In this document: positions 49,701 through 61,637 of the stretch, in pieces
How the letters are laid out: each line of letters begins with the position of its first letter
Numbering within the stretch: position 1 is the stretch's first letter
NCBI GenBank assembly: GCA_003260075.1
Contig: QLIY01000623.1
Coordinates: 27,678-91,677 of the forward strand
DNA: 64,000 bases
Direction: 5' to 3'
Source of the DNA: Phallusia mammillata
Taxonomy: Eukaryota; Chordata; Ascidiacea; Phlebobranchia; Ascidiidae
Program-made: the position numbers and the translations under genes
The notes under the pieces: generated by a model
What the model was told of the DNA's origin: nothing
The model's input: only the letters and a program-made list of their open reading frames with translations
Database searches by the model: none

Positions 49701-52404
49701 ACACATCTAATGCTTGCATTTTCAAAATAATTTGACTGCCAAAGCATTAATCCATTTTTATTAACTTTTAATGTCATACATAAAATTTGCGTTTAACTTA
49801 CTAGAAAATGTAACCAACTGGTCAATGCGTGTGTTGCATATGTGCAATATATATATATATATGTTCACAAGCACGTAAATCATATTTGTTTCTTTGTAGA
49901 TGATAACCATGTAAATCACTTTGACCGCAATGGCAACAATCGCTTAAAAGAAACGACTTTAACCGACACTGGCGATGTAACCGACGGTTTCGACAATAAT
50001 CATGCCGGTAAGAAGATGCTTTTCATGTATACCAAGTGGTTTACAGTTATTTATTTGCAGAAAGTGTCGACGGCGGTACCATTCTTGCCAACTCAGGGGG
50101 TAGGTTATCTTGCTTGTTACTTTTGATTCACATTGGTGATGCACCAGTTCAGGCCGAACTTCAAATTCCCTTTAATTTGTAATGAATTTTTTGATCCGAA
50201 CCTTACGTTGTTAATCCAAATAAACCCATTTGTCACTAAACTAAACGTTTTTGGTCGTATGTAAGCTGAAAGAAATACTTAATATTTTTGTAGACAATTT
50301 GGCTCTTGATTTGTCAAAAACGATTGGTTAATATATACGTTTTTTAGTGGTCTATTGTGAAACTTTAAGCATTGAATTCATACTTTTGAGAAGTCCCGTT
50401 TTGGCCGAACTTTTTTAAAACCTTCGGGCAAATCGAATCTTCGGTGCATTACCAATTTATACGTTATTTTTTTAATAAATGCGTTTGTCAAAATACAGGT
50501 CGATTCTCAAACAACGTGCCAACTTCATCAACGGTTAAAAGAGATTTTCGGTCAGGATTTGTTGGAAAGCAATTCCTGTATGATTGCAGGTAAGATCCCG
50601 GTTTATTGCTGCCTAAAACGCACTTATGCCAAATACAAATAACAGAAACGGCAAGCAAACATCTTTATGACAAATCCTAAATTTTGCTACATATTGGGGT
50701 ATCTTGTCTGTGTGGTGGCATTGTGTAATAACTGGCACAAAGAATTTGTGTGAATATTATGGTGTGGATTAAAAAAATCCATTTGCATTTTTTTTAGAGA
50801 ATTTCTTCAAACTGACCCGTTGGTTCGGAAACACTTACTTGGAAACCCTCGAAACATAAAACGAATTTACAACGTCCTGTCGCTAAATTCTGTCATCGTG
50901 AACTGCACAAAACGGGAGGTAACCCTGCAAAATTAAAACTACGTCTTCGACTTTTAGCACATAAGATCATGAATTATTCTCTATATTTTAAGTATATATA
51001 GACCCATGCTTACCTGTTTTCTCAACGCTACAGATTGAGAGAAAAACTATTCTACAAAGTCTTGGACAAGCAAACTTCAGGGCGCATGGTGGTACAGAAA
51101 CGGACACAACATTTCAAAATACTCAGACACACCACCAACAAGCTTTGATAGGTCAGAAACCTGTTTGTGTCGCTTAGTATGTTTTCTTTATACCTACTGT
51201 TCAAATTTTCGACAAACAATTTTTTTGTAAACACTCAGATTTGTTTCTTATTATTTTGCACTAACAGTTGTTAAGGAATCGATATTCCATTGCTAAATTT
51301 ATTGATAATTGTAATATTTCAAATCGAATCAATATGTAGCCTACTGTACACTCTTTGGGATAGTTTTGTTTCGATAACATGTAACGGATTTTTTTTGGGT
51401 GGTTTCATCGGCAAACTGTTTTCTTACAATGTTCAGATAATCATTTCATGTATATCTTGGCTTCACAAATTTATGCGTTTAGTTTTTGATACAAATCTGT
51501 TTGTCCGAGTTTTAGGTTTTATTTAGATATTTTTTTAAATTTTAAACCATTTAATTTTAAAGATTTAGCAAATCTCCTATAACCAGAATCTGTTTTTATT
51601 CAGCGACAACGAATGCATCCACTTTGGCGTCTGACATTGTACGTTGGATCGTGTTGACGGACCAGTGGCCGTACAGAATGAGCTATATACTACAAGTGAT
51701 AGATGATGCTGACCAGCGCCATCAGGCGGGAAGACAAGGCGAAGAGATCTCCGACGAGGAATCGCTATTCGACATTTACAAGTGAGTCCAATTGCCCTTG
51801 ATGATTTTTTGCTGATACCTAGGCAGGTTTTGTAATTTATTTCGACTGGATTTATGTTAAACACAGCTTTATGTGTCATATCTGTCTAAGCGCCTATTAA
51901 AACGATATATTATTTTGTTGACTGACCAAACATGTTAAGGGTCTTTGTTTATGGATAGAAAACTGGCCTCAGTTTATTGAAGAGTTGTTGCCAATCATCT
52001 ATTATGACCTAGGCGTTAACTTGATTAAACCCGTTCATGTAACTGTTTTTTTAACCTTATATAATTTATCCAACAGAAGCCGAGTTTGCAAGGAAATAAT
52101 GGAGTCATCAGACGAAAACAAGTCACTCCTATCTTTGGACGCCGACCCAGACGTGTTTTTCAGTTTTATTAAACAACTGGAAGCCGTTGGTATGACCAAA
52201 GGCAGGGCAAAGCAACTTAACAAGTACACAGTCAATCTTGATCATAGCCTTCGTCAGCCAATCAGCCATCAGAGATCCCTGGCCGACATCGGCGGGAAAT
52301 CAACGGACCAAACATTGAGAAACAACGAAGATTTAGGGGATGAAGAAGAGTTAGAAACTCCGAGACAAATGGAAAGCAAACCAGCCACAACGCAAACCGC
52401 ATAA
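43711..52404 (+). CDS. KAP-family P-loop NTPase, copy 2, with RRM-like insertion
   Basis: Fifteen exons join in phase to about 1007 residues: 43711-43771, 44205-44366, 45471-46008, 46286-46988, 47322-47513, 48029-48133, 48509-48703, 49425-49509, 49900-50007, 50061-50099, 50499-50589, 50798-50918, 51034-51151, 51604-51781, 52077-52404. Walker A is ARWGSGKS (60-67) and Walker B is TVVITIDDLD (572-581). TM pairs flank the cytosolic segment as in copy 1 (first pair about 103-124 and 169-190). The C-terminal half has NPRNIKRIYNVLS, LTDQWPYRMSYIL and YTVNLDHSLRQ, then an acidic tail. Five exons match copy 1 in length exactly (162, 192, 105, 195, 121 nt), proving tandem duplication. The region between the second Walker motif and the LTDQWPYR block is less conserved and longer here. 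Function is unknown; scaffold or signalling NTPase by family analogy. Confidence 0.93.
45215..45295. repeat. Dispersed repeat fragment, related to 56466-56540
   Basis: Both sites read tctcatc-gtgcagctg-tgac followed by a similarly spaced ggctagt and cactccagttt/cacttcagttg. Similarity is partial and the family is unidentified. This copy lies in KAP copy 2 intron 2. Confidence 0.45.
46470..46709 (+). other. RRM-like domain inserted in KAP copy 2
   Basis: The order ILFARFGS (strand 1), NRDQIETVAKEYG (helix 1), AVCSVVKYVEW (strand 2), NWWVVEYTDFREARIAQKFL (strand 3 and helix 2), ILVQFTE (strand 4) parallels the copy 1 insertion. A longer Lys-rich loop between strands 2 and 3 is extra. The copies agree at WWxVxY and EAR, so the fold is under constraint while the surface diverges. 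Confidence 0.6.
49032..49264. mobile_element. hAT-type MITE in KAP copy 2 intron 7
   Basis: The terminal inverted repeats are cagggatcggcaacc and the matching ggttgccgaccactg. The 8-bp target-site duplication tcgtagag is perfect (49024-49031 and 49265-49272). The 233-bp interior has gcggaccgg repeats near both ends. Confidence 0.9.
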
Positions 52405-53219
52405 CCAGTGCAACAAAACGTCCAAAACAATGTAGGACTTGCGCCTCAGCCATGCGCTGCAATCTCATCGGTTTTTGCGAACTCAGAAAACTCTAGACAA
52501 CCAGTTTCTTCAGTATTACCGAAACACGAGCGCCACCTTGCAGTTAATGTCGGGGAGAAGATAAACGGAAGTACATCACCTCCCAGAAATCACATTGTGC
52601 CGTCAGAGACAAATGAAAATTATGTACAAAGGTGGTGATATCATATATAATTTAAGTTTGATGTGCGTTTGTTGGTACAGGTAACTGCGTCATACGATCT
52701 ACCATATCGGGAATGCTTGGGTGATGGACTTGATTCGGTATCACGCTTTTAAGAGGACTGGTGTACTCAGATCTACCATACCGATTACGTTGTTTTGATT
52801 TTTTTACGTTGTTTTCAAATTGCTTTTTTTTTGGCGCATTAAAACTTTCTGAAAGGTTCTTTTACCATTTCGTTGATTATTGTGCAAGTAAATAAGTACT
52901 CGTTTTTTACAACATCAGGGCAAGAATTAAGTCAAGTTATTTATTTCTCACTTCCTTGGCATATGTGCATGACTCTCAGGGGTGGTCACAACGTTTGGAG
53001 TTGTAGAAAACATTCGAGAGTAATCTTTTTGCCTCCGATGGATTTCAGTGCATTGTCCGAATATTTATTTCAAAACACAAGTTTATCACGAGAGTTCAAC
53101 ACAATCTATACAAATTTAACTTAACACGAGGTACTTTGTGTATCTGATACAGGTTTAAACCGGAATGTTTTGACTCCCGAAAATCGAATGTAGGGAGTCG
53201 CTATAACCTAGATTCCGAT
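52405..53219. other. 3' UTR / spacer after KAP copy 2
   Basis: No independent gene is recognised. An open frame continues for a while after the KAP stop in another phase, without domain content; it may be UTR. Confidence 0.4.
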
Positions 53220-53555
53220 TTCAACCGGTTTGGAGGTTAGGTAGGAGGCTAAAACCTACCTTAACCAGTTTCAAACTGAAATATTCCGGCGAAAACCCAC
53301 CCAAAACTGGATTTTTCTTTGATTTTTTGACCCCCGAGAATCGAAAACGGGAAGGGCTGTAGCCCGGCCTTTCCCTTTTTTCGATTTTCGGGGGTCGAAA
53401 AATCAAAGAAAAATCCAGTTTTGGGTGGATTTTCGCCGGAATATTCCAGTTTCAAACTGGTTCTGGCCGGTTTTAGCCTCCTACCGAACCTCCCAACCGG
53501 TTTAAACGGAAACGAAAACCCGAAATTTTGACCCGAATTTCAAAAAAACCTAAGG

Positions 53556-54023
53556 CAGGGGTGCCCAACCTTTTTTGACTGAAGATCGACTTTTAAGGTA
53601 GTCGATCTACCATTCCAATACAAACTAGCAATATAATGCAAGACTGTGCGTGTATTATCGAAGGATAACTAGCATTTTCCAAGCCCTGTTTTACGTTTTT
53701 TATCGTGGTTTAGGTATCAATGTTTTACAGTGCAATGAGTTTGATCCATTTGTAAAACAGAGAGTTTGATCCATTTGTACCAGTACAAAGTAACAATTAC
53801 TCACGCAACTATTACTTTTGTGACGTAACCAAGCGCCTGCTGAGCGCTTGTGGTGTGAACATATCCTAATGATTAATTCGCACAATAAAGTTATGTATTA
53901 ACAGCGACATTCCTCAAAATCGTGTTACAAAACAACTAGTTTTAATTTTAAATCCCTCGCGATCGACTCGATATCAGTCCGAGATCGACCAGTCGATCGC
54001 GATCGACGGGTTGGGCACCCCAG
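53556..54023. mobile_element. hAT-type element inserted in the satellite (1)
   Basis: The ends caggggtgcccaacc and ggttgggcaccccag are terminal inverted repeats with one mismatch. The flanks acctaagg and ccctaagg form an 8-bp target-site duplication with one mismatch. Subterminal gatcgac repeats lie near both ends. 468 bp, non-coding. Confidence 0.85.
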
Positions 54024-55115
54024 CCCTAAGGCTTTACCCTTTACCCTTTTCGAAAACTGGTTCTGGCCGGTTTTAGCTTCCTACCGAACCTCAAAACCGG
54101 TTTAAACCGGAATCGAAAACCCGAAATTTTGAACCGATTTTCGAAAAAACTCTCAGGCTCTAGCCTTTCCCTTTTTCGATTCTCGGGGGTCGAAAAATCG
54201 AAGAAAAATCCAGTTTTGTGTGGGTTTTCGTCCCCCCCCCCCCCCCCCCCGAACCTCCAAACCGGTTTAAACCAGAATCGAAAACCCGAAATTTTGACCC
54301 GATTTTCGAAAAAAACTCTGAAGCTATAGCCTTTCCCTTTTTTCGATTCTCGGGCGTCGAAAAATCGAAGAAAAATCCAGTTTTGTGTCGTTTTTTGCCG
54401 AAATATTCTAGTTTCAAACTGGTTCTGGCCGGTTTTACCCTCCTACCGAACCTCCAAACCGGTTTAAACCAGAATCGAAAACCCGAAATTTTGAACCGAT
54501 TTTCAAAAAAACTCTCAGGCTCTAGCCTTTCCCTTTTTCGATTCTCGGGGGTCAAAACATCGAAGAAAAATCCAGTTTTGTGTGGGTTTTCGCCGGAATA
54601 TTCCAGTTTCAAACTGGTTCTGGCCGGTTTTAGCCTCCTACCGAACCTCCAAACCGGTTTAAACCAGAATCGAAAACCCGAAATTTTGACCCGATTTTCG
54701 AAAAAACCCTAAGGCTATAGCCTTTCCGTTTTTTCGATTTTTGGGGGTGAAAAAATCGAAGAAAAATCCGGTTTTGGGTGGGTTTTCGCCGGAATATTCC
54801 AGTTTCAAACTGGTTCTGGCCGGTTTTACCCTCCTACCGAACCTCCAAACCGGTTTAAACCGGAACCGAAAACCCGAAATTTTGACCCGATTTTCGAAAA
54901 AAACCTAAGGCAAAAGCCTTTCCCCTTTTTCAATTTTCGGGGGTCGAAAAATCAAAGAAAAATTCCGTTTTGGGTGGGTTTTAGCCAGAATATTACTAGT
55001 TTCAAACTGGTTCTGGCCGGTTTTAGCCTCCTACCGAACCTCCAAGCCGGTTTAAACCGGAATCGAAAACCCAAAATTTTGACCCAAATTTCGAAAAAAC
55101 TTTGAGGCTCTAGCC

Positions 55116-55729
55116 TAGGGGTGCACAACCTGCGGCCGAGTAGACGATTTTGTGCGGCCGTGAACATGTTTATTAAAATATATGCACTGGCGGCCGTGAC
55201 GTAAAAAACTCTTTTGCTAAATATTTTGACTTTCTAACTGCAATAAATAGAAATATATGCACTGGCGGCCGTGACGTAAAAACCTCTTTTGCTAAATAAT
55301 TTGACTTTCAAACTGCATTAAATAGATTTTGCAAGACTGTAAAGAATATTACCAGCCTAGTGACTCTGTGCATCACACTTTATATACGCCTATTGTGTGC
55401 AAACAATCCAAATAAACATTCACCTCTTGCGTCACAATATGGATNTTGTGTGCAAACAATGCAAATAAACAGTCACCTCTTGCGTCACAATATAGATTAT
55501 GACGTCATAAATAACTCAGACTGGTCGTCAGACTGTTTAGCTCAATCTGTGGATCAAGTTTTAAATTATCCGGGCTTTTTGAACGCCATTAAATGGTTTA
55601 TGTATGTGTGGGACAAGCCCTATTTTCACATGATAAATTTAAAAACAAAAACAAGCAGGTAATTGGCGGCCGTTGGTGAAATAAGAATCTGCGATGCGGC
55701 CGTCTTAGCAAAAAGGTTGTGCACCCCTG
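55116..55729. mobile_element. hAT-type element inserted in the satellite (2)
   Basis: The terminal inverted repeats are taggggtgcacaacc and ggttgtgcacccctg. The 8-bp duplication ctctagcc is perfect (55108-55115 and 55730-55737). Inside, two direct duplications are seen: a roughly 76-bp unit (tatatgcactggcggccgtg, about 55179-55328) and a roughly 52-bp unit (tgtgtgcaaacaat, about 55395-55497, with an N at 55445). Subterminal gcggccg motifs occur at both ends. 614 bp. Confidence 0.9.
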
Positions 55730-56300
55730 CTCTAGCCTTTCCCTTTTTTCGATTCTCGGGGGTCAAAAAATCGAAGAAAAATCCAGTTTTGGGTGGATTT
55801 TAGCCGGAATAAACCAGTTTCAAACTGGTTCTGGCCGGTTTTAGCCTCCTACTGAACCTCCAAACCGGTTTAAACCGGAATCGAAAACCCGAAATTTTGA
55901 CCCGATTTTCAAAAAAACTCTGGGACTATAGCCTTTCCCTTTTTCGATTCTCGGGGGTCAAAACATCGAAGAAAAATCCAGTTTTGGGTGAATTTTTGCC
56001 GGAATATTCCAATTTTAAACTGGTTCTGGCCGGTTTTAGCCTCCTACCAAACCTCTAAACTGAATTGAACCGGAAACGAAACCCGAAAATTGGACCCGAT
56101 TTTCGAAAAACCCCTTAAGGCTATAGCCTTTACCTTTTTTCAAATCTCGGGGGTAAAAAAACCGAAGAAAAATCCAGTTTTGTGTGGGTTTTCGCCGGAA
56201 TATTCCAGTTTCAAACTGGTTCTGGTCGGTTTTAGTGTATTGCGACGAAAACTCACCGAAACCGTATTTACGTCTCCGTTTAAACCGGAAGGCTATGACC

Positions 56301-58560
56301 CCACCATGTTAAATTGATTTATTTTCCCGTATAAGTTAAAACAACCTCACCTGATACATACCAATGATGGATCAATCTCGGACAGTTCCTAAACAAAGCC
56401 CATTCACAAATCAATACTTAAGAATATGATGGCATCGAGCCATCACCCAAAGTGCACTATGTTTCGAGCAACATCTCATCGGTGCAGCTGGTGACAGGAG
56501 AATGCTTGTATCGGCTAGTATAACCATCTAACGGCACTCCAGTTTGTTGGGATCAAGAGGCTGAACAGAAATGTTGGCTTAAACGTACTTAGTTTCCATG
56601 TAGAGATTGTAGCTGGTTATTCTGTGATATTATTTCGATGCACAAAATATCGCCTTGAGCTGATTTCGTCGGTGTTGACTGTTTTAAATAAAGTTCATAT
56701 GCACCTAAAGATAAAAATTCGTGCGAAAGGGAGAGATTTGTGTTTTCTGCCGCAAAAGAATGCAAACTATTTTGCTTAAACATGTCTCTGATATTCACTT
56801 TATTTATAATTGACTTTTACCTCCGTGAAACTTTTACCTTTAAAAAAGTGTCGTACCAATTTATTTATTGCGCTGCTTTGTTAAAAATGTCAGCAGTGCA
56901 TTAAATTGTTGTTATTACTTATTATATTTGAGCTATAGGTTGCTTAATTATGTTGATGATCAAAACAAAGTTAAAATATGTATAAAACAGGGACGCAAAA
57001 GTAATATATGTTAGAAGTTAAAGAAACATTGTTTCTACGCGGTGTTCATCAAATATTCGTGTTCATCAAAAAACTTTTATCTGCTGACATTTGTTCTCAC
57101 TACGACTTGGGTTTTTCACATTTGAACTTTGTATGCGAATTGTTTTCTATTTCTTACTGTTGATTACCAGATGTTAGAAAACTTCACTATAACTGATATC
57201 GTATTTCCTATTGACCTATTACGTTCCAAAACTAACATTTAATTTCCAAAAAACTATCATCAAAATTCTCATCCATGTATTACTTTTTCGCGACAACAAC
57301 AGTACAAAGAATTAAACAGAGGTTGGTAAATATTGCGCCATAAAGTATACATAAACATGTACTTCGCGCCTAAAATTCAAACATACTTGTTTTTGCACAT
57401 ACACAGTGGAACAGTATCTTAACTAATAATCTAAATTGCCATTTTGTAATGTTAGGTTAAATGCGCTGTGAGGTGACAATAGTTTGGCAAACTTGCAAGA
57501 AGCAAAACACAACGAATGGCGATTGATTGGAGATAACATCAAAAAAGCACGAATGAAAAATTTCGGTTGGTTACGTTTCACGAATCATTAATAGCGGCTT
57601 TTACGTATTAAACTATAAACTTTACTTGTGTGGGGAAAATAATAGCTTAGTTAAACAAAGATGTAAAACGCCTCTAAGAGAAAAATAACAACAGCGATAC
57701 ATATGTACACAAAACAGAACTGTTATCATTAAGCAACTGTTTGCAATATGTATTAATGTAAAACATATTTTACAGCACGTCTAGTGTTAAAATTTTAATA
57801 ATAGAAACACAAGAACAGTGTATGGCAGATAAATAATTAACAAGAAAACACGAATGCAAAATAACATAATAACTGTCATCAATAAAGCCACCGTTTTGGA
57901 TACATATTAAAATAAAGTTTTATAGCGCCTCTAGTTAAAGATGGTAATAACAGAAAACAACAACATAAGACCAGTATGGCAGATAAGTAATTAACAATAT
58001 AACACAAGTACACAAAACATACAACTGCCGTTTATGTTAAACGTACTGCAGATGGTTTTGGTTTGCAACTTTGTAATGATATGATTGTTAAGGCAGATGT
58101 TGCAGTAAACTATAGATCTCCAATAACAGTAATAAGCGGGGAACATCGCCCTAGCGGATTATAAGGATGTAACCAGAAAAAGGTGCAAAGCAAAATAGCT
58201 TAGTAAAACATACATGACGGTTAAGCACATAAGTAAACACTTTCAATCAATACACATTAACATAACTAACCCACAAAAGAAATTGTGTTTAGTTTTCAAA
58301 AACATCACAAGTTATTAAGTTAGATACTGCTACGTTGCAAGGAAATTTGCTCAATGTTCTTACAAAAATATACAACAGTTTGTGTTGTCAGCTATAATCT
58401 ATGATTGGAATGGGTAAAAGAACAGATTGCATGAAAGACACAGCAAATGGATTTATGCATTATAATTTAAAAGCTCAAAAAAGTTGCAGGAGCCGAATTG
58501 TTGAAAGCATCTCCGTGCGTACTACACATCGCAGTGTTGTTAAAACAAAACATGCTCGAT
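56301..58560. other. AT-rich, gene-free; weak degenerate repeats
   Basis: No coding exon is recognised. From about 57660 to 58030 several motifs recur at roughly 110-155 bp spacing (for example gtatggcagataa at about 57820 and 57975, and cgcctcta near 57670 and 57925), indicating an old degenerate tandem repeat. A block at about 56466-56540 resembles 45215-45295. Confidence 0.4.
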
Positions 58561-58683
58561 TATAACATGCCGCTGTGACTCTGTGTTTGCGTGTAAAACG
58601 ACAACAGTGCCCAGCATCGTCCAGTCAAAAGTGTGCGGGGCGACAACAGTTCCTGAACAGGAGGTGGGTGGAATCGCATCATT

Positions 58684-58969
58684 ACGTCAGAAATGTACGT
58701 CACAGCGACGTAGGAGAAGTCCCAGCCTTGTAGGGCGCCGCCTTTTGGGGGCTGACTGTCAAAAAGTTCACCCCAGAATGGAACTCAGCTTGACGTCTAA
58801 TCGTTTACGTCAGTGTGACGTATGAAGTTGTGATGGCATCATGGAGCAAAGGAGTGTGGTGACGTCGTCGTCTGGGCGGCACCAAATAATTACGTTGGAC
58901 GACGTTACGTCACTGTGATGGCGAGATGATGTTGTAAGGTGTCTCATCTGACGGAATGTCATGACGTCA
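58684..58969. promoter_or_regulatory. Cluster of CRE/ATF-type TGACGT sites
   Basis: TGACGT or its complement ACGTCA starts at about 58684, 58697, 58791, 58807, 58816, 58860, 58907 and 58962, the last being the full TGACGTCA palindrome. That is eight sites in under 300 bp, where about 0.1-0.2 would be expected by chance. The same stretch is unusually GC-rich for this window. A minus-strand frame (about 59037 to 58815) is open across it, so a coding explanation cannot be excluded. Confidence 0.5.
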
Positions 58970-59253
58970 TTTGACGATGAAGTCGAGGGAACTCCCGTGC
59001 TCAGCCGTGCGTTGGAAACCAGTGAAGAGATGACGACGTCTGAAGTATAGAAAATCGGTTAAACTTTGATTTAAAAAAGAATCTTGCCTAAATATGAACA
59101 GAACAATTTAAGTCATTAATCTATACGTTGTAGGTACATAATCCATTAGTGTTTGGAGTAAACTATTCTCGCCTTTTTTTCTTTGTGGTTGAAATCATTG
59201 CTGTCGCCGTCGTTTGCTGGTTGGTGTTGTGACGTAACTCTTCGTTGAAGCAT

Positions 59254-60042
59254 CTGAAAAACAAATTGAAAAATTTAATTTTACCTCGTGTTTAAGGGTA
59301 ATAAAAAAACTGTATGGAACAAAGTTAAGCCTTACTTACGTTGGTTTTTTGAAGTGGGAGTTTCATGTTTTTTCTGGGTTACTCCTATTTTTGCAACATT
59401 AAAATGTTAATTAGTAAACCTGTGGAAACATAAAACCTATTTTTCTAAACTACTTAAACCTTTACAGCTGAAAAACAAAAACACAGTTTGGTAAACCTGC
59501 AAAAAAGAAGGTTAATCTTTAAATAATTAACTTGTGTATATTCTAAATAAGTATAATTCACTCAACAAAAGACAGTTGTTTTAAATAGCAAACACATCAC
59601 AAACATGTATTAAATCCTTAAACACCTGTAGACAAAACATGTTTGGTTAAGCCTGCAAAACAAAATTAATACTTGAAAATTAAAACTCTACTTTTTCCAA
59701 CACCTACATAACAGAAGTATTAACGAAGCCCTAATCTGAAAAACAAAACAAGTTTCAAAATCCTAAAACCTGAAAAACAAAACAAATCGTTGCAAATTTA
59801 AATATTTTAAAATCCGTCCGGAATCTGAAAAACAAAACTATTTGTTAATCCTGCGGAAATTAATATTAAAATCTGAAAAACAAAACAATCGTTTAAACCT
59901 GTAAAAAGTTATTTTCTGCAGAAAAACAAGGTTAAGAAACACAAATGTGAAATATACCTGAAATCGTTTTGCATGCATTTTTACATTTCTTTAACTACCA
60001 TTTTTTAAAACCAATGGTTTCACCAAAAACCTGAAAAACAAA
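59254..60042 (-). repeat. Array of seven 3'-splice-site-like 12-mers on the minus strand
   Basis: ctgaaaaacaaa occurs exactly at about 59254, 59468, 59736, 59770, 59825, 59873 and 60031. Read on the minus strand each is tttgtttttcag, a textbook polypyrimidine-AG acceptor. The intervening sequences are AT-rich and only loosely related, and no exon-like frame follows most of them. It may be a degenerate minisatellite or an unrecognised minus-strand gene with many small exons. Confidence 0.6.
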
Positions 60043-60229
60043 AATAAAGATTAGTTTTCAACAATAAACCAGATCAACAACAAGAAACTTACAATTTAAC
60101 AATGTGACTTGGAATTGGACAAAAAGCTGACCTCTTTCAACTAAACTTCTCACATTCTAGCACTTGACGATGTCGGTTCGCATGGTTAGAGCGAGCGACG
60201 GGCGATGAAAAATATACAATAATAACACC

Positions 60230-60391
60230 ATGAAGGACCTGTCGGCTGATGTAAAAAGGTACAACATCCCCCAAGAACTGGTCTGCTTAAAACGAAATGA
60301 AAGGATAGAAAAAGTGGACTCCGCACATACAGTTTTGTTGATGAAAGAGGGAAAACGACAGAAATATATCACTTTCGTTTCTAGGTTATAA
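60230..60391 (+). CDS. Possible short coding exon, 53 codons, unknown
   Basis: A good acceptor (ttctcacattctag, ending at about 60159) precedes an in-frame stop and then an ATG. The frame begins MKDLSADVKRYNIPQELVCL and has a protein-like mix of charged and hydrophobic residues, ending SRL-stop. A gt right after the last Arg codon could be a donor, so the frame may continue. The family is not recognised. Confidence 0.3.
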   Translation: MKDLSADVKRYNIPQELVCLKRNERIEKVDSAHTVLLMKEGKRQKYITFVSRL

Positions 60392-60399
60392 TAGTTCTA

Positions 60400-61637
60400 A
60401 TATTTACTTAATTTGAAAACAGAGTCGTAGCATAAGGTATCGAATCGGTTGTTCGTCTGCTTCGTTCAAAAAGTTTCTGAAAAAACGTTGGAACCGCCAT
60501 CGTCCCTGCGCGCGCAACGTAAAAGTACACAAACTAACCTGAACTAACTGCCCTGCATACAACCGTCGCAAATTAGCTTAGAAAAGTAGAAGTTGAGTCT
60601 GTCATGTTTTACAACCACCCAATTGTCATTGCCCTATAATGACTGCGTGGCCGGGTCAAGCAGGAATACGGAACTGAAGTAAGTGATAAGTTAGTTAGCC
60701 TAAATCCACAAATAAAAAATGGGTTTAACCAGCAACATGTGAAATTTGAGGCATTTGATTTAGCAAAATTTTTAGCATAAAATTATATTGCGTTTAACAG
60801 AAATTATTACATCACACGCTTGATATCCAGTTCGCGGCCTCTTTTTAGGAAAGAAAACCTTGAGCTGGATGTACAAGCATGGATAAAACAAGTTGGTGAA
60901 GACCCAATAAAAAATCCACATCATCCCTAACTTTACGGTTAGCATAGGCGCAAAAATTTGTTACAAAGAGGACAGTAACGTGTTAAGACGTATAACTCAA
61001 CAACATCGTGTTACTGTCCCTTGCCCTGAGAGTCCCCCCGCAAGGACCCAAATGTTTTACGCAAGCGCAGGGCTGTAGAGAAAAATTAACAACAGTTTGC
61101 GCCCTACCTAGGTTGAATCACGAAACTTTTCGGGCTATATGCAAAGCCGGTCTCCTCTGGCTTTCGAGCCAAAGCCTTCATTGGAAATAGCGGTGTCCCT
61201 ACTCCGTGTCGTCTACACCGCGGCCAATGCAAATGCAGTTGAGGCCAGGCCCAGGTCGTGTTTCTATGCGCACCTTATTTTAGCTAAAGCCATTTAGCAA
61301 CGCGCCACACCTAACTAGAAATCGATCTAAGCTAGAGTCCCTACGTGGCGCGCGAATCCCAAACGTACCCCATCTATGTTAACTATAACCTAACCCTAGT
61401 TAACGAGTGCCACTCTATTTCTATCCCTAGGGCAAATCAGATCAAATACTTTAAACGTTACAATTCGCTTACAATGTCCGTTAGTTACAGTAAACCACTA
61501 TAAGGCCATGGACAACAAATCAATACTGAATTAAGAAGTTTGCATTTTGTTTTAAATTCTCGCATACGCCACAATATTGTCAAGGTACTGCATATAGTGT
61601 AGCATAGTTAAACACAGAACTTGAATTTACCTTGCAG
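60400..61637. other. Gene-poor stretch, GC-richer near 61.0-61.3 kb
   Basis: No exon or RNA gene is supported. A locally GC-richer patch with an octamer-like atgcaaat (about 61226) might be a promoter of the following candidate gene. Confidence 0.3.

Larger units (their letters stand above)
53220..56300. repeat. About 195-bp satellite array with a head-to-head copy at its left edge
   Basis: The landmark gaagaaaaatccagttttg recurs with spacings of about 194-196 bp. Units contain ctggttctggccggttttag, ctcctaccgaacctccaaac, cggtttaaaccgg and gaaaacccgaaattttgac. At 53220-53360 one unit is inverted relative to the rest. One unit carries a 19-nt poly-C run (54232-54250) in place of normal sequence. 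Two hAT elements interrupt the array. Copies diverge by several percent, unlike the 462-bp array. The short in-frame open stretches are a by-product of the repeat and not genes. Confidence 0.9.

Noticed and set aside
54160-54712. Long open frames on both strands (up to about 160 codons)
   Set aside because: They lie wholly inside the 195-bp satellite and repeat with it; the open frame is a by-product of the repeat period.
60157-60372. 71-codon minus-strand frame
   Set aside because: The plus strand of the same stretch has the more protein-like frame with a good acceptor; the minus frame looks like its shadow.
61008-61190. 60-codon plus-strand frame in the GC-richer patch
   Set aside because: No splice context, no domain, and composition consistent with chance.
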